Made by a program: the position numbers and the translations under genes
The notes under the pieces: model-generated
The model's input: the letters and a program-made list of their open reading frames with translations, nothing else
Told to the model about the DNA's origin: nothing
Databases searched by the model: none
In this document: positions 14,877 to 24,060 of the stretch, one piece after another
Numbering within the stretch: position 1 is the first letter of the stretch
How the letters are laid out: every line of letters begins with the position of its first letter
NCBI GenBank assembly: GCA_024742285.1
Contig: JANSYR010000002.1
Span: 537,691-601,690, forward strand
Direction: 5' to 3'
Origin: a bacterium
GTDB taxonomy: Bacteria; Myxococcota_A; UBA9160; UBA4427
DNA: 64,000 nt

Positions 14877-16802
14877 GTGACGGAACCGATCGCCGAAGGG
14901 AAAGGGGAGACCGAGGCCGGCGAAAAAGGGCGCATTCGCCTGCTGTCCGATGCGCTCGTGGACCAGATCGCCGCGGGCGAGGTCGTCGAGCGCCCGGCTT
15001 CCGTCGTCAAGGAGCTCGTCGAGAACGCGATCGACGCCGGGGCGACGACGATCCGCGTGGAGGTGCGCGACGGGGGCGCCGCGCTGATCGCGGTGACCGA
15101 CGACGGCGTGGGGATGACCCCCGATGAGCTGCCGATGGCCCTACAGCGTCACGCGACCAGCAAGCTGCGCTCGGCCGCGGACCTGATGCGGATCGGGAGC
15201 TTCGGCTTCCGAGGCGAGGCGCTGCCCGCGATCGCGTCCGTCTCGCGCTTCCGGATCGTGAGCCGCGCCCGCGATCGGGCCGAGGGCTACGAGATCCTGA
15301 TCGAGGGCGGCGAGATCAAGAGCGAGCGTGCCGCCGGGGGGCCGGTCGGCACGCGGATCGAGGTCGCGGACCTCTTCGCCTCGGTCCCCGCACGACGCAA
15401 GTTCCTGAAGCGTGCCGGAACCGAGTGGGGTCACATCGCCGACTGGCTCGCGCGACTCGCCCTGGTCCATCCGGAGCTCCACCTCGAGATCCAGCGCGAC
15501 GATCGCAAGGCGACCGTCTGGCCCACCTGCCGTTCGCTCCGGGACCGCATCGCCATGATCCTCCCCGACGAGGACGCCGCGGCCCTCGTCGAAGTCGAAC
15601 ACGACACGCCGGAGGCGAAGGTCCACGCCTTCGTGTCGACACCGGAACGAACCCGACCCAACGGCAACGCGCTCTACCTCTTCGTGAACGGCCGGCCGGT
15701 CCGTGACCGACTCCTGCGCGGCGCGCTGATCCAGGCCTATCGCGATCTGATTCCACGCGGTCGCTTCCCGGTCGGCGTGCTCTATGTCGAGGTCCCGCCG
15801 GCGACCGTCGACGTGAACGTGCATCCGGCGAAGTGGGAGGTCCGGTTCATCGATCCCCAGGCCGTCCATCGCGCGATCCGGCACGCCGTACGCGACGCCA
15901 TGGCCAAGCGGAGCTGGCTCGGCGACATGAGCGCGCCTGGCAAAGGGCCGCCGGTCGCGACGGGGCTCGGCGCGCGCGCCACCGCCACGACCGAGCCGAT
16001 GTTCACGCCGCAGCGATCGATTCCGACGACGGGGGCCGCGGAGACCAACGACTGGGTCTTCGCGCGGGGTGATGCCAGCGTCGACCGCGTCGCCGAAACC
16101 GCGACGTCGCCGCCGGCGTTCGAGGCGCCGACCGGCGGGCACTCCGGCTCCGTTCTCGTCGTCCCCGGGGCGCGATCCGACGAATCCGCGCCGGTCTCCT
16201 CTTTCGGCGCGCTCTCGATCCTCGGCCAGCTCCGAGCGAGCTACATCCTCGCGGAGACCGCCGACGGCTTGATGGTGATCGACCAGCACGCCGCCCACGA
16301 GCGCATCCTCTACGAGAACCTCCGGAAGGGGTGGCTCGAGCGGGGCGTCGCGCGTCAAGGGCTCCTCACGCCGCTCACGGTCGAGCTGGCCCCGAGCGCG
16401 GTGGCCGCGATCGGGGAGGCGCCCGAGATCGTCGCGCGGCTCGGCTTCGAGATCGAGCCCTTCGGCGACGATGCGGTGCTCGTTCGCGCGATTCCGGCCG
16501 AGATCTCCGGGCAGGACGTCGGCGAGCTGGTGACCGAGCTCGCCAGCGCCCTCGACGACGTCGAGGGGGGCGACGAGGCGGACGAGAACGTGGTGCGATG
16601 GCTGCCGAGTCTCGATCGACTCTTCGCGACGATGGCCTGCCACTCGGCGCGACGTTTCGGTGACCGCCTGCCGCGCGAAGAGCAGGAAGCGATCCTCGCC
16701 GGGCTCGACACGATCCCCTGGGCGCCGACCTGTCCCCACGGTCGGCCGGTGGCGATCCTGCTGTCCCACGCCGATCTCGAGCTCCGCTTCCGCCGCCGCT
16801 AG
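14877..16802 (+). CDS. mutL: DNA mismatch repair protein MutL with endonuclease motifs
   Basis: 641 residues. The GHKL ATPase is complete: NAIDAG at 50-55, DDGVGM at 75-80 and FGFRGEAL at 109-116. After a variable linker of about 90 residues the C-terminal domain carries DQHAAHERILYE from Asp469, the metal-binding endonuclease motif D-Q-H-A-x2-E-x4-E, plus ACHSA and CPHGRP (Cys619). MutL links mismatch recognition by MutS to strand removal, and with these motifs it nicks DNA itself, so no MutH is needed. The GTG at 14877 is preferred over an upstream ATG at 14727 because the extra 50 residues are not conserved. miaA and der follow. Confidence 0.95.
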   Translation: MTEPIAEGKGETEAGEKGRIRLLSDALVDQIAAGEVVERPASVVKELVENAIDAGATTIRVEVRDGGAALIAVTDDGVGMTPDELPMALQRHATSKLRSAADLMRIGSFGFRGEALPAIASVSRFRIVSRARDRAEGYEILIEGGEIKSERAAGGPVGTRIEVADLFASVPARRKFLKRAGTEWGHIADWLARLALVHPELHLEIQRDDRKATVWPTCRSLRDRIAMILPDEDAAALVEVEHDTPEAKVHAFVSTPERTRPNGNALYLFVNGRPVRDRLLRGALIQAYRDLIPRGRFPVGVLYVEVPPATVDVNVHPAKWEVRFIDPQAVHRAIRHAVRDAMAKRSWLGDMSAPGKGPPVATGLGARATATTEPMFTPQRSIPTTGAAETNDWVFARGDASVDRVAETATSPPAFEAPTGGHSGSVLVVPGARSDESAPVSSFGALSILGQLRASYILAETADGLMVIDQHAAHERILYENLRKGWLERGVARQGLLTPLTVELAPSAVAAIGEAPEIVARLGFEIEPFGDDAVLVRAIPAEISGQDVGELVTELASALDDVEGGDEADENVVRWLPSLDRLFATMACHSARRFGDRLPREEQEAILAGLDTIPWAPTCPHGRPVAILLSHADLELRFRRR

Positions 16803-16836
16803 CACTGCCGCAGGCGCCAGCACCGCCGCAGGCGCC
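16801..16836. repeat. two tandem 18-bp repeats at the end of mutL
   Basis: The unit AGCACTGCCGCAGGCGCC (16801-16818) is followed at once by a copy with one base changed (16819-16836). The first unit starts inside the mutL stop codon. The 176-base gap before miaA contains nothing else I recognise except TAGTGT at 16883, a weak -10. Confidence 0.8.
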
Positions 16837-16978
16837 GCGCGCGAGATTGCCGCCGGGCTGCGCGGCGTCCGGCGGCATCTCGGCTAGTGTTGGCCGCCAC
16901 CGCCTTTCGGCCCGTACAGCCGAAGGGCCTCCGCAGACGCAACGGGCTCCACACCCGAACGCGACGAGGAACTCCGCC

Positions 16979-17962
16979 ATGGCTGAAGAGCAGGGCGCCG
17001 AGACGGCGCCCGACCCGAAGGACGACCGCCCCCCGGTCGTCGTCGTGACCGGTCCGACCGGCTCCGGCAAGACCGACCTCGCGATCGGTCTCGCCCAGCG
17101 CTTCGACGGCGAGATCGTGAACGCCGACTCGATGCAGGTCTTCCGGTTCATGGACATCGGTACGGCGAAGCCTTCGCCCGAAGAGCGCCTGACCGTCCCC
17201 CATCACCTCTTCGACGTCGCCGATCCCGACGAGGACTACAGCGCCGGCCGCTTCGGCAAGGAGGCGCGCGCCACCGCGGAGATGATCCACGGTCGCGGTC
17301 GCGTGGTCTTCCTGACCGGCGGAACCGGCCTCTACATCCGCGCGTTCCTCGACGGCCTGATCGAGACCGGCAACGTCGACCCCGTACTGCGTGAACGCCT
17401 CGAGAACGAGCAGAGAAGGGCGGCGGAAGAGGGCGATCCGACCCGGCTCCACCGCAGGCTGCGTGAGCACGATGCGGACGCGGCGGACAAGATCCATCCG
17501 AACGACGTGCGCCGCACGATCCGCGCCCTCGAGATCCTCCAGATGTCGGGACAACGCGCCTCCCGGGTCCGCGAGGAGCACGGATTCCAGGATCGTCCGT
17601 TCCGGGTCCTGCACCTCTGCCTCGATCCGGGGCGCGAGGTGCTGAACGAACGGATCGATCGGCGCGCTGCGCAGATGATCGAGGCGGGTCTGCTGCGCGA
17701 GGTGCGGGATCTGCGTGAGCGCGGCTACGGCCCGGAGCTCAAGCCGATGCAGGCGATCGGCTATCGCCACATCCAGCCCGTCGCCGACGGCGCGGACACG
17801 CTCGCGAACGCGCTCCCGGCGATGCAGGCGGACACCCGACGCTTCGCGCGGCGCCAGCGCACCTGGATCCGTGCCGTGCCCGACGTCCACTGGCACGACC
17901 CGCGAGCGCCTGAGCCGGTCTTCGAGCGCGTCGGTGCCTTCCTCGACGCGGATCGCGGCTGA
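16979..17962 (+). CDS. miaA: tRNA dimethylallyltransferase
   Basis: 327 residues. The P-loop GPTGSGKT is at 25-32, followed by NADSMQVFRFMDIGTAKPS (about 46-64), the substrate-binding stretch, and HHLFDVADPDEDYSAGRF. FLTGGTGLYIRAFLDG and a late AIGYRH complete the family pattern. The enzyme adds a dimethylallyl group to N6 of A37 in tRNAs reading UNN codons, the first step toward ms2i6A. I chose the ATG at 16979 because upstream residues are not conserved. It sits between mutL and der, a linkage (mutL-miaA) known from many proteobacteria; hfq is not next to it here. Confidence 0.95.
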   Translation: MAEEQGAETAPDPKDDRPPVVVVTGPTGSGKTDLAIGLAQRFDGEIVNADSMQVFRFMDIGTAKPSPEERLTVPHHLFDVADPDEDYSAGRFGKEARATAEMIHGRGRVVFLTGGTGLYIRAFLDGLIETGNVDPVLRERLENEQRRAAEEGDPTRLHRRLREHDADAADKIHPNDVRRTIRALEILQMSGQRASRVREEHGFQDRPFRVLHLCLDPGREVLNERIDRRAAQMIEAGLLREVRDLRERGYGPELKPMQAIGYRHIQPVADGADTLANALPAMQADTRRFARRQRTWIRAVPDVHWHDPRAPEPVFERVGAFLDADRG

Positions 17963-17979
17963 GGGCGGGGGACGCACGC

Positions 17980-19347
17980 ATGCAGGACGATGCCCGTCTG
18001 CCCATGGTCGCCCTCGTCGGCCGACCGAACGTCGGGAAGAGCACGCTCTTCAACCGATACGCCGGCTATCGCCGCGCGCTGGTCGCCGACCAGCCCGGGC
18101 TCACTCGCGACCGGATCGCCGAGAAGATCGAGATCGACGGCCGCTGGATCTGGATCGTCGACACGGCGGGCCTCGATGCCCCGCGTGGCGAGGAAGAGCT
18201 CGACGCCGCCGTCCAGAGCCAGGCGCGCTCGGCGGTCGAGGCCGCCGACGTGATCCTCTTCATCGTCGACGGAAAGCTCGGTCTCGTGCCCGAGGACGAG
18301 GCGATCGCGACGACCCTGCGGCGTTCGGGCAAGCCGCTCGGTCTGCTCGTCAACAAGATCGACCAGCCGATGCATCACCAGGACCGCGTGAACGAGTTCT
18401 ATGCGCTGGGCATCGAGCAGACCTACGCGGTCTCCGCGGAACACGGCGGCGGCGCCTTCGATGCGCTCGAACGAATCCTCGACACGCTCGCGCCGGCGGA
18501 GGAAGAAGAGGTCGAGGAGGACGACGCGACGCGGGTCGCGATCGTGGGTCGACCCAACGTCGGCAAGAGCTCGATCGCGAACCAGCTCGCCGGCGAGGAG
18601 CGCATGGTCGTCTCGAACACGCCGGGCACGACGCGCGATGCCGTCGACATCCGGATTCGGCGCGGCGATCGCGAATACGTCCTCGTCGATACCGCCGGAC
18701 TCCGCAAGGTCGGCAAGCGGCAGGGGCCCGGGGAGCACGGGGGGGCGCTGATGACGCTGCGCTCCCTCGAACGCGCGGACGTGGCGCTCCTCGTCGTCGA
18801 CGCGGCCGAGGGCATCGCGGATCAGGATGCGCGCGTCGCGTCGCTCATGCGCGAGCAGGGCTGCGCGTCGGTCGTGCTCGCCAACAAGTGGGATCTCGTC
18901 GAAAAGGAGGATCGCGAGGACCGGCTCGCCGACATCGACCACGGCCTGCGCTTCATGTCCGACGTGCCGGTGGTGTCGGTCTCCGCGAAGACCGGGCAGG
19001 GGTTCAAGCGGCTCTTCGATCGCCTCGACAGCGTCGTCCAGGCCGGGGAGCAGCGCATCCCGACGGCGGACCTGAACCGCTGGCTCCAGGACGTGTCCGA
19101 GAAGCATCCGCCGTCGATGGCGAGCAAGGGCGCGCTCCGGCGGCCGAACAAGCTCTTCTACGCCTCGCAGGTCAGCGTCCGGCCGCCGACGATCGTCGTA
19201 TTCTGCACGGATCCGAAGGCGATCCAGACGTCCTACGTGCGCTTCCTCGAGAACCAGCTCCGCGAGAGCTTCGGCTTCGAGGGCACGCCGGTTCGCGTGC
19301 GGCTGCGCAAGCGCAGCGGCCGGAAGGGCGCGGATCGGAGCGAATAG
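17980..19347 (+). CDS. der: ribosome biogenesis GTPase Der (EngA)
   Basis: 455 residues with two tandem GTPase domains. The first P-loop GRPNVGKS is at 14-21 with DTAGLD following; the second GRPNVGKS is near 190-197 with DTAGLRKVGK. NKID and NKWD serve as G4 motifs. The C-terminal KH-like domain ends in a basic tail (RLRKRSGRKGADRSE). Der assists late assembly of the 50S subunit in the cytoplasm. It starts 17 bases after miaA with GGGCGGGGGACGC upstream, so the two are probably co-transcribed. Confidence 0.95.
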   Translation: MQDDARLPMVALVGRPNVGKSTLFNRYAGYRRALVADQPGLTRDRIAEKIEIDGRWIWIVDTAGLDAPRGEEELDAAVQSQARSAVEAADVILFIVDGKLGLVPEDEAIATTLRRSGKPLGLLVNKIDQPMHHQDRVNEFYALGIEQTYAVSAEHGGGAFDALERILDTLAPAEEEEVEEDDATRVAIVGRPNVGKSSIANQLAGEERMVVSNTPGTTRDAVDIRIRRGDREYVLVDTAGLRKVGKRQGPGEHGGALMTLRSLERADVALLVVDAAEGIADQDARVASLMREQGCASVVLANKWDLVEKEDREDRLADIDHGLRFMSDVPVVSVSAKTGQGFKRLFDRLDSVVQAGEQRIPTADLNRWLQDVSEKHPPSMASKGALRRPNKLFYASQVSVRPPTIVVFCTDPKAIQTSYVRFLENQLRESFGFEGTPVRVRLRKRSGRKGADRSE

Positions 19348-19489
19348 GGCGCCCACCGCGCGGAAACCCCGGTCGCGGGCCCGGGCCTCGAAGTCCCGGC
19401 GTGCGGCGGTACACTCCCGCGCGCCCCGGGGGCCTCCCGGCGCGTTGCCGACGAGCGGGCGATCGAAACGAATCCGCCGCGCCCGTCCC

Positions 19490-20245
19490 ATGAAGGACCG
19501 ACCCTTGGCCCGACGAAGCAAGCAAGTCCCGAGCCCCACCTCCGAGACCCTCCGCGAGATCGAGGAGTCGGGGGATCGCGTCGCCGAGTGGGCGAGCGAG
19601 AACGCCGCGCTGATTCTGGGCGTGATCGCCGCGATCCTGGTGCTCGCCGGGGCCGTCGGCCTCTACGTGCAGAGCCAGGAGAACACCCGCGACGCCGCTG
19701 CGGACGCGCTGGCCATCGCGACGAGCCAGTACCGACAGGCGATGGGCGCGGACCCGATCGGGGGGCCGATTCCGGAGCCCGCCAATCCAGAGGTCGCCGA
19801 GCGGACGCGCACGGAATACGCCGAGCGCTTCATGGCCGTCGCGAACGAACACGCCGGAACCACGGCCGCGGCCGTGGCCTGGCTCGAAACGGGCCACCTC
19901 CAGACCGAGCTCGGCCGGCTCGAGGCCGCGGCCGAGAGCTTCGGGCGGGCGCGCGACGAAGCGAAGGGGTCGGCCCTCGAAGCGCTCGGATCCATCCGGC
20001 TCGCCGGGCTCGCCGAGGATCGCGGGGACTTCGGCGTCGCCGCCGAGGCCTATGAGCTGGCCGCCGACGTCGAGACGTATCCGCTGCGGGCGAACGCGCT
20101 CGGCGATGCGGCGCGCTGCTGGGCGGCCGCCGGCGAGGAGTCCAAAGCGCTCGAGGTGTTCCAGCGCCTCGAGGCGGGCTTCCCGGATGCGAACGTGCCG
20201 CCGCAGATCCAGGCGCTCGTCGCGGAGCTGCGCGCCGCACGTTAG
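19490..20245 (+). CDS. membrane-anchored TPR protein, YfgM/BamD-like
   Basis: About 251 residues. A short basic N-terminus precedes one transmembrane helix (ALILGVIAAILVLAGAVGLY, about residues 40-59), then several TPR-like helical pairs such as AVAWLETGHLQTELGRLEAA and LAEDRGDFGVAAEAYELAA. This is the layout of YfgM-type periplasmic chaperone-like proteins, and der-yfgM proximity is common in proteobacteria. The start is ATG at 19490; a TTG at 19505 with GAAGGA in front is an alternative that would shorten the protein by five residues. TACACT at 19410 is a possible -10. Confidence 0.75.
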   Translation: MKDRPLARRSKQVPSPTSETLREIEESGDRVAEWASENAALILGVIAAILVLAGAVGLYVQSQENTRDAAADALAIATSQYRQAMGADPIGGPIPEPANPEVAERTRTEYAERFMAVANEHAGTTAAAVAWLETGHLQTELGRLEAAAESFGRARDEAKGSALEALGSIRLAGLAEDRGDFGVAAEAYELAADVETYPLRANALGDAARCWAAAGEESKALEVFQRLEAGFPDANVPPQIQALVAELRAAR

Positions 20246-20278
20246 GCGCCGCACGCCCCGGCCGAGACCGATGGGGCC

Positions 20279-21574
20279 TCAGACGACGGGGGCGCCCGGC
20301 TCGCCCGGCGACGCGTCGTTCACGGGTGCGCCTCCATCGGCGACCGTGGCCTCGGCAAGGCGCGCGGCGTCGAACGCGGGCGAGATCGTCTCCGCCGATC
20401 GGAGCGCCTCCGCGAAGGGGGCCGGCTCGTGATCGGACGCCTCGACCTCGCGCCCCATGCTCCAGAGGGCGAAGGCGCCCAGGCCGATGTGCATGGCCGC
20501 CGTGTGCAGATAGAGCGAATCGGGGCCCGCGATCTGCATCACCGTGGACGCGACGATCGGCCCGATCACCGCTCCTGCGCCGTAGATAAGCAGCAGGCTG
20601 CTCGAAGTCTCGACCAGATCCTCTCGCGAGGCACGGTCGTTCGCGTGCGCGACGGCGAGGCTGTAGAGGGGAAACGCGGCCGCTCCCCAGAGTGCCGACG
20701 ACGCGTACAGAAGCGGCCCCTGACCACTCGTCGCCAGGACGCAGAGCGATGCGAGCACGGCGAGGAGCGTGGCGCCGAGCACGACCCATCGCCGATCCAT
20801 CCGGTCCGAGAGGCGCCCAAGGGGCCATTGGCCGACCGCGCCGCCAATGACGCAGGCGCTCATGAAGACCGCCGTGCGCGTGGTGTCGGGCGCGTCGTGG
20901 GCCGTGAAGAGGGGAGCGAGCGCCCACCAAGCGCCATTCGCGAGGCCGACCACCGCACACCCCACGAACGCGACCGGCGAGACCTTCAGGATGCGGAAGG
21001 GGCGGATGGCGACCGACTCGAGCGGTGCCGGCTGGGGCTGTCGCGTCAGCGCGACGGGGACGGCGGCGACCGACACGAGGACCGAGGCGACCGCGAAGAG
21101 CAGGAACTCCGTGGGCTCCGCGAGCGTCAGCATCATCTGGCCGACCGTGATCACGGTCAGGTTGATGACCATGTAGGCCGAGAGCACGGTTCCACGCGTC
21201 TCGTTCGTGGAGCGATCGTTCAACCAGCTCTCGATGATCACCGTGAGCGCCGCGATGCTCAGGCCGGTGATCGCCCGGGTCAGGATCCAACCGAAGGGCG
21301 AGATCCACATCGCGTGGATCAGCGGCGCGGCCGACGCGACCGCGGTCATCGCGGCGAAGCTCCGGATGTGGCCGACGCTCTGGACCAGGCGCGGGCACGT
21401 CAGGCAGCCGACGGCGAAGCCCAGGAAGTAGGCCGAGCCCATCGTTCCGATCGCGAGGGTCGACAACGCCTCGGCCTGGGCGCGAACGGGCAGCAGGACG
21501 GACTGCAGGCCCTGACCGGTCAGCAGCAGGGCGACGCTCATCAGCAGTACGGAGATCGGAGCGATCGCGTTCAT
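20279..21574 (-). CDS. major facilitator superfamily transporter
   Basis: 431 residues with twelve predicted membrane helices. The motif after helix 4-5, ESWLNDRSTNETRGTVLS, and GRLSDRMDRRWV after helix 8 (an MFS motif-A variant) identify the YcaD/UMF-type branch. The C-terminus has a soluble tail of about 55 residues. The substrate is not predictable. It starts 10 bases after the MarC-family gene, so the two form a minus-strand pair converging on the TPR gene. Confidence 0.85.
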   Translation of the reverse strand: MNAIAPISVLLMSVALLLTGQGLQSVLLPVRAQAEALSTLAIGTMGSAYFLGFAVGCLTCPRLVQSVGHIRSFAAMTAVASAAPLIHAMWISPFGWILTRAITGLSIAALTVIIESWLNDRSTNETRGTVLSAYMVINLTVITVGQMMLTLAEPTEFLLFAVASVLVSVAAVPVALTRQPQPAPLESVAIRPFRILKVSPVAFVGCAVVGLANGAWWALAPLFTAHDAPDTTRTAVFMSACVIGGAVGQWPLGRLSDRMDRRWVVLGATLLAVLASLCVLATSGQGPLLYASSALWGAAAFPLYSLAVAHANDRASREDLVETSSSLLLIYGAGAVIGPIVASTVMQIAGPDSLYLHTAAMHIGLGAFALWSMGREVEASDHEPAPFAEALRSAETISPAFDAARLAEATVADGGAPVNDASPGEPGAPVV

Positions 21575-21584
21575 CCGGCGGCGG

Positions 21585-22259
21585 TCACTCCAGGCGCGCC
21601 GTCGCGCGCGCCACCGCGCGCAGGATCGGCTCCATGAAGACGTCGTCGGAGAGGATCTCGCCGATGGCCACCGCGAAGAACTGGATGCCCACGCAGACGA
21701 GCAGGAAGCCCATGATCCGGCTCAGCGCGTCCATGCCGACGGGGCCGAGGAAGGACACGATCCGGTTCGCTTCGCGCAGGACGACGAACGAGATCCCGGC
21801 CACCGCGGCGATCCCGGTGGCGATGGCGAGGTGGCCCGCGAAGCCTTCCGCGCCCGCGGCCATGCCGATCGTGACGGCGATGGCGCCCGGACCGCTCAGC
21901 ATGGGCATCGCCAGGGGCGTGAACGCGATCCCAGCGCCCGGACCGTCCTTCTCGACCGGCAGCGGCTCGTCACCGGGCGTCAGCATGTTGAAGCCGATCC
22001 GCGCGACGATCAGCCCGCCGGCGATCCGAACCGCTGGCAGCGAGATCCCGAAGAACTGCATGATCAGCGCGCCCGCGACCAGGAAGACGAGGAGCACCCC
22101 GGCCATGTAGACGCTCGCCTGGTAGGCGGTCTCGTCGCAGCGTGCTTTCGAGTAGCCCTTGGTGAGGCCCAGGAAGACGACCGCGGTGCTGAAGGGATTG
22201 GCGATCGGGAGAAGCGCGATCAGCGTTCCCAGGACGGTCGTGAAGAAAACGCCGATCAA
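21585..22259 (-). CDS. MarC-family integral membrane protein
   Basis: 224 residues with six membrane helices. LLPIANPFSTAVVFLGLTKG (about residues 17-36) is the conserved first half, and PLAMPMLSGPGAIAVTIGMA the second, as expected for the UPF0056/MarC family. Function is unsettled: MarC is not required for multidrug resistance despite its name. The start is taken as TTG at 22259 with GAGGGG six bases before it; no better ATG is near the first helix. It precedes the MFS gene by 10 bases. Confidence 0.85.
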   Translation of the reverse strand: MIGVFFTTVLGTLIALLPIANPFSTAVVFLGLTKGYSKARCDETAYQASVYMAGVLLVFLVAGALIMQFFGISLPAVRIAGGLIVARIGFNMLTPGDEPLPVEKDGPGAGIAFTPLAMPMLSGPGAIAVTIGMAAGAEGFAGHLAIATGIAAVAGISFVVLREANRIVSFLGPVGMDALSRIMGFLLVCVGIQFFAVAIGEILSDDVFMEPILRAVARATARLE

Positions 22260-22297
22260 GCCGGTCCCCTCGCTCCTCGCATGCCGAAGACGATAAC

Positions 22298-22328
22298 GAA
22301 CGCACCCGCTCACGCCTCGCGGGCGTTC
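22298..22328 (-). terminator. hairpin after the lamin-tail gene
   Basis: Arms GAACG/CGTTC and CCCGC/GCGGG around a nine-base loop, with a two-base bulge. It lies 29-59 bases past the stop of the minus-strand lamin-tail gene and just before the MarC start. There is no T-run. Confidence 0.35.
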
Positions 22329-22356
22329 ACGCACCGCCGTGCCGACGCCAATCGCG

Positions 22357-23079
22357 CTAGGAGATGCGAGCGACGCGTTCACCGATCGGCGGCGCGAACA
22401 CGAGGAGCACCCCGAGCAGTGCCAGGGTGAGCGCCGTTCGACCCAGCCCACCCGCGGTGGGCACGGACGGGGCCACCGCGCAGTTTGCCGTCGCGAACCC
22501 GAAGCCCGGATCGCCGAGTCCGAGGAAGTCGTCGAAACCGACGGAATCCCATTCGGTGGACGGATCGAAGGCGGGAACGCCGTGCGGCTTGGCGCAGTCG
22601 TAGAAGCTCCGGACGAGCGTCTGGTCGCGTGTCGACACCCCGTTGCCGCTCCACTCGGAGCCCGGATCGAACCCGATCTGGCCGATCGCATCGACGATCT
22701 GTCCCGAAACCCGGAGCACGACGGCGTCGTCTCCGTTGAAGTTCAGGTCGGTTGTCGTCTGGTCGGCGAGGGGTGCGACGCCGGTGCCGTTCGGATTCGC
22801 GAGGACGAATACCTCGCCGGGCTGGAGCATCGCAGGGGAAAGCGAGATGGCGGTCGTGGGCGTCGGCGAGCCGTTTCCGTAGATCTCGACCTGGGCGTCC
22901 GTGAGGTCGACGGCCGTTGCGGAGATGGCATTCTGGATCTCGACCGCCTTGTTGTTTCCCGAGCCCTCGACGTACTCCGAGAACACGAGCGATTGGGCAT
23001 GCGCGATCGAACTCCAGAGCAGACCGAGAGCGAGCGCCGGAACGAAGAGTCGGAGGGGGGCGTGGAGCATCGACGGCAT
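22357..23079 (-). CDS. secreted lamin-tail-like protein with IPTL/VPT-type C-terminal sorting signal
   Basis: 240 residues. A signal peptide (about 1-28, cleavage after AHA) is followed by LVFSEYVEGSGNNKAVEIQN, the opening of lamin-tail domains seen on extracellular nucleases, and the domain runs to about residue 175. The last 35 residues read VPTAGGLGRTALTLALLGVL and end in a basic tail, the motif-helix-basic plan of IPTL- or PEP-CTERM sorting signals processed by exosortase-like enzymes. The protein has only the domain, with no catalytic part. AGGAGG precedes the ATG. It fits with exosortase-associated genes at 5.8-12 kb. Confidence 0.78.
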   Translation of the reverse strand: MPSMLHAPLRLFVPALALGLLWSSIAHAQSLVFSEYVEGSGNNKAVEIQNAISATAVDLTDAQVEIYGNGSPTPTTAISLSPAMLQPGEVFVLANPNGTGVAPLADQTTTDLNFNGDDAVVLRVSGQIVDAIGQIGFDPGSEWSGNGVSTRDQTLVRSFYDCAKPHGVPAFDPSTEWDSVGFDDFLGLGDPGFGFATANCAVAPSVPTAGGLGRTALTLALLGVLLVFAPPIGERVARIS

Positions 23080-23105
23080 CGGGGAGATCCTCCTGGATCG
23101 CTGCC

Positions 23106-23111
23106 AGTATA
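23106..23111 (-). promoter_or_regulatory. TATACT -10 element of the lamin-tail gene
   Basis: TATACT on the minus strand (23111-23106) lies 26 bases before the ATG at 23079 and matches five of six consensus bases. No good -35 is visible at 16-18 bases; a TTGACA at 23181-23176 is too far. Confidence 0.4.
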
Positions 23112-23287
23112 TGCGGGCCAGAGCCCGATCGGCGCTGCCTGCTGCGGTGCACTACACCACTGATAAGATAGATTATGTCAAATATGGGATCGGGTCGGAT
23201 CCGCGGGACAGGCTCAGGTCGACCTCGCCGAAAAGCCCTTCTGGATGGCCCTGATGGCCCGAATGGGCAGAAATCCGTTGAGTTCCG

Positions 23288-23301
23288 ACTGACTCGTCAG
23301 T
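23288..23301. promoter_or_regulatory. palindromic operator for the TetR-family gene
   Basis: ACTGACTCGTCAGT has perfect six-base arms around TC and ends 12 bases before the ATG at 23314. Size, symmetry and place fit a TetR-family autoregulatory operator. Confidence 0.6.
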
Positions 23302-23313
23302 AGGCTGATCTGC

Positions 23314-24060
23314 ATGGCCCCTGGCACATCGATTCCCCCCTCGATGTCGAGTCCGCGCGGCGATGAACGCCGTGACGAGGTCCTGCGCGCCGCCATCGAC
23401 GTCTTCGGCGAAGCGGGCTTCTCCGGCGGACGGATCGACGACGTGGCTCGTCGCGTGGGCATCCGTCGGCCCTCGGTCCTCTACCACTTCCCGGACAAAT
23501 CCACGCTCTACCGCGCAGCACTCGCGCGGGTGGTCACCGAGATCACCGACCGGGTCGTCGCCACCGAATCCGAGCCCGCCGGACGTCTGGAGACGATCGT
23601 CGATCGCTGGGTCGACTTCGTTCTCGAGCATCCGTGGGCGGCGCGTCTGCTGCTGCGCCAGATGATCGAGGAAACCCCCGGTGTGGCACCGGACGAGACC
23701 GTCGGCCCGGTCTCGACGCTACTGGCCTCGCTCCAGAAAGCGCTCGACGATCGCGCGGTCGGTCGCGTCGACGCGAGCGAGTTCGCTTTGATCCTCTCCA
23801 GTACGACTCTCGTCTGGGTTGCGTCGAACCGCGCGGTCCAGGACACGCTGGGCCTTCGGACGCTCGCGCCCGAGGCCGTCGAGCGTCACCGCGCGATGCT
23901 CGGCGCACTCGTCCGACAGCTCGTCGAAGCCGCGGCGGTCGCCGATGATCCCGCCGAGGCCGCTGCGAACGCCCCGATCACGGCGTCGGGAGCCGGCCCG
24001 CGTGTCCGGCTCGAGGATTCGCCCGTTCCCGCCATGCCCAGCCGAAGGACCACCCCATGA
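23314..24060 (+). CDS. TetR/AcrR-family transcriptional regulator
   Basis: 248 residues. The N-terminal helix-turn-helix runs from REDVLRAAIDVFGE-like sequence through GGRIDDVARRVGIRRPSVLYHF (about residues 38-60, the last part being the recognition helix). The rest is a helical ligand-binding domain with a low-complexity Ala/Pro tail. Such proteins repress nearby genes until a small molecule binds. An ATG at 23344 (MSSPRGDE) is an alternative start. A palindrome at 23288-23301 probably mediates autorepression. The stop overlaps the next gene's start by four bases, so the downstream secreted protein is under the same control. Confidence 0.88.
   Translation: MAPGTSIPPSMSSPRGDERRDEVLRAAIDVFGEAGFSGGRIDDVARRVGIRRPSVLYHFPDKSTLYRAALARVVTEITDRVVATESEPAGRLETIVDRWVDFVLEHPWAARLLLRQMIEETPGVAPDETVGPVSTLLASLQKALDDRAVGRVDASEFALILSSTTLVWVASNRAVQDTLGLRTLAPEAVERHRAMLGALVRQLVEAAAVADDPAEAAANAPITASGAGPRVRLEDSPVPAMPSRRTTP

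Noticed and set aside
23176..23181. TTGACA on the minus strand as the -35 of the lamin-tail gene
   Set aside because: No -10 lies at an acceptable distance; the nearest partner is at 19 bases and poor. TATACT at 23106-23111 is better placed.
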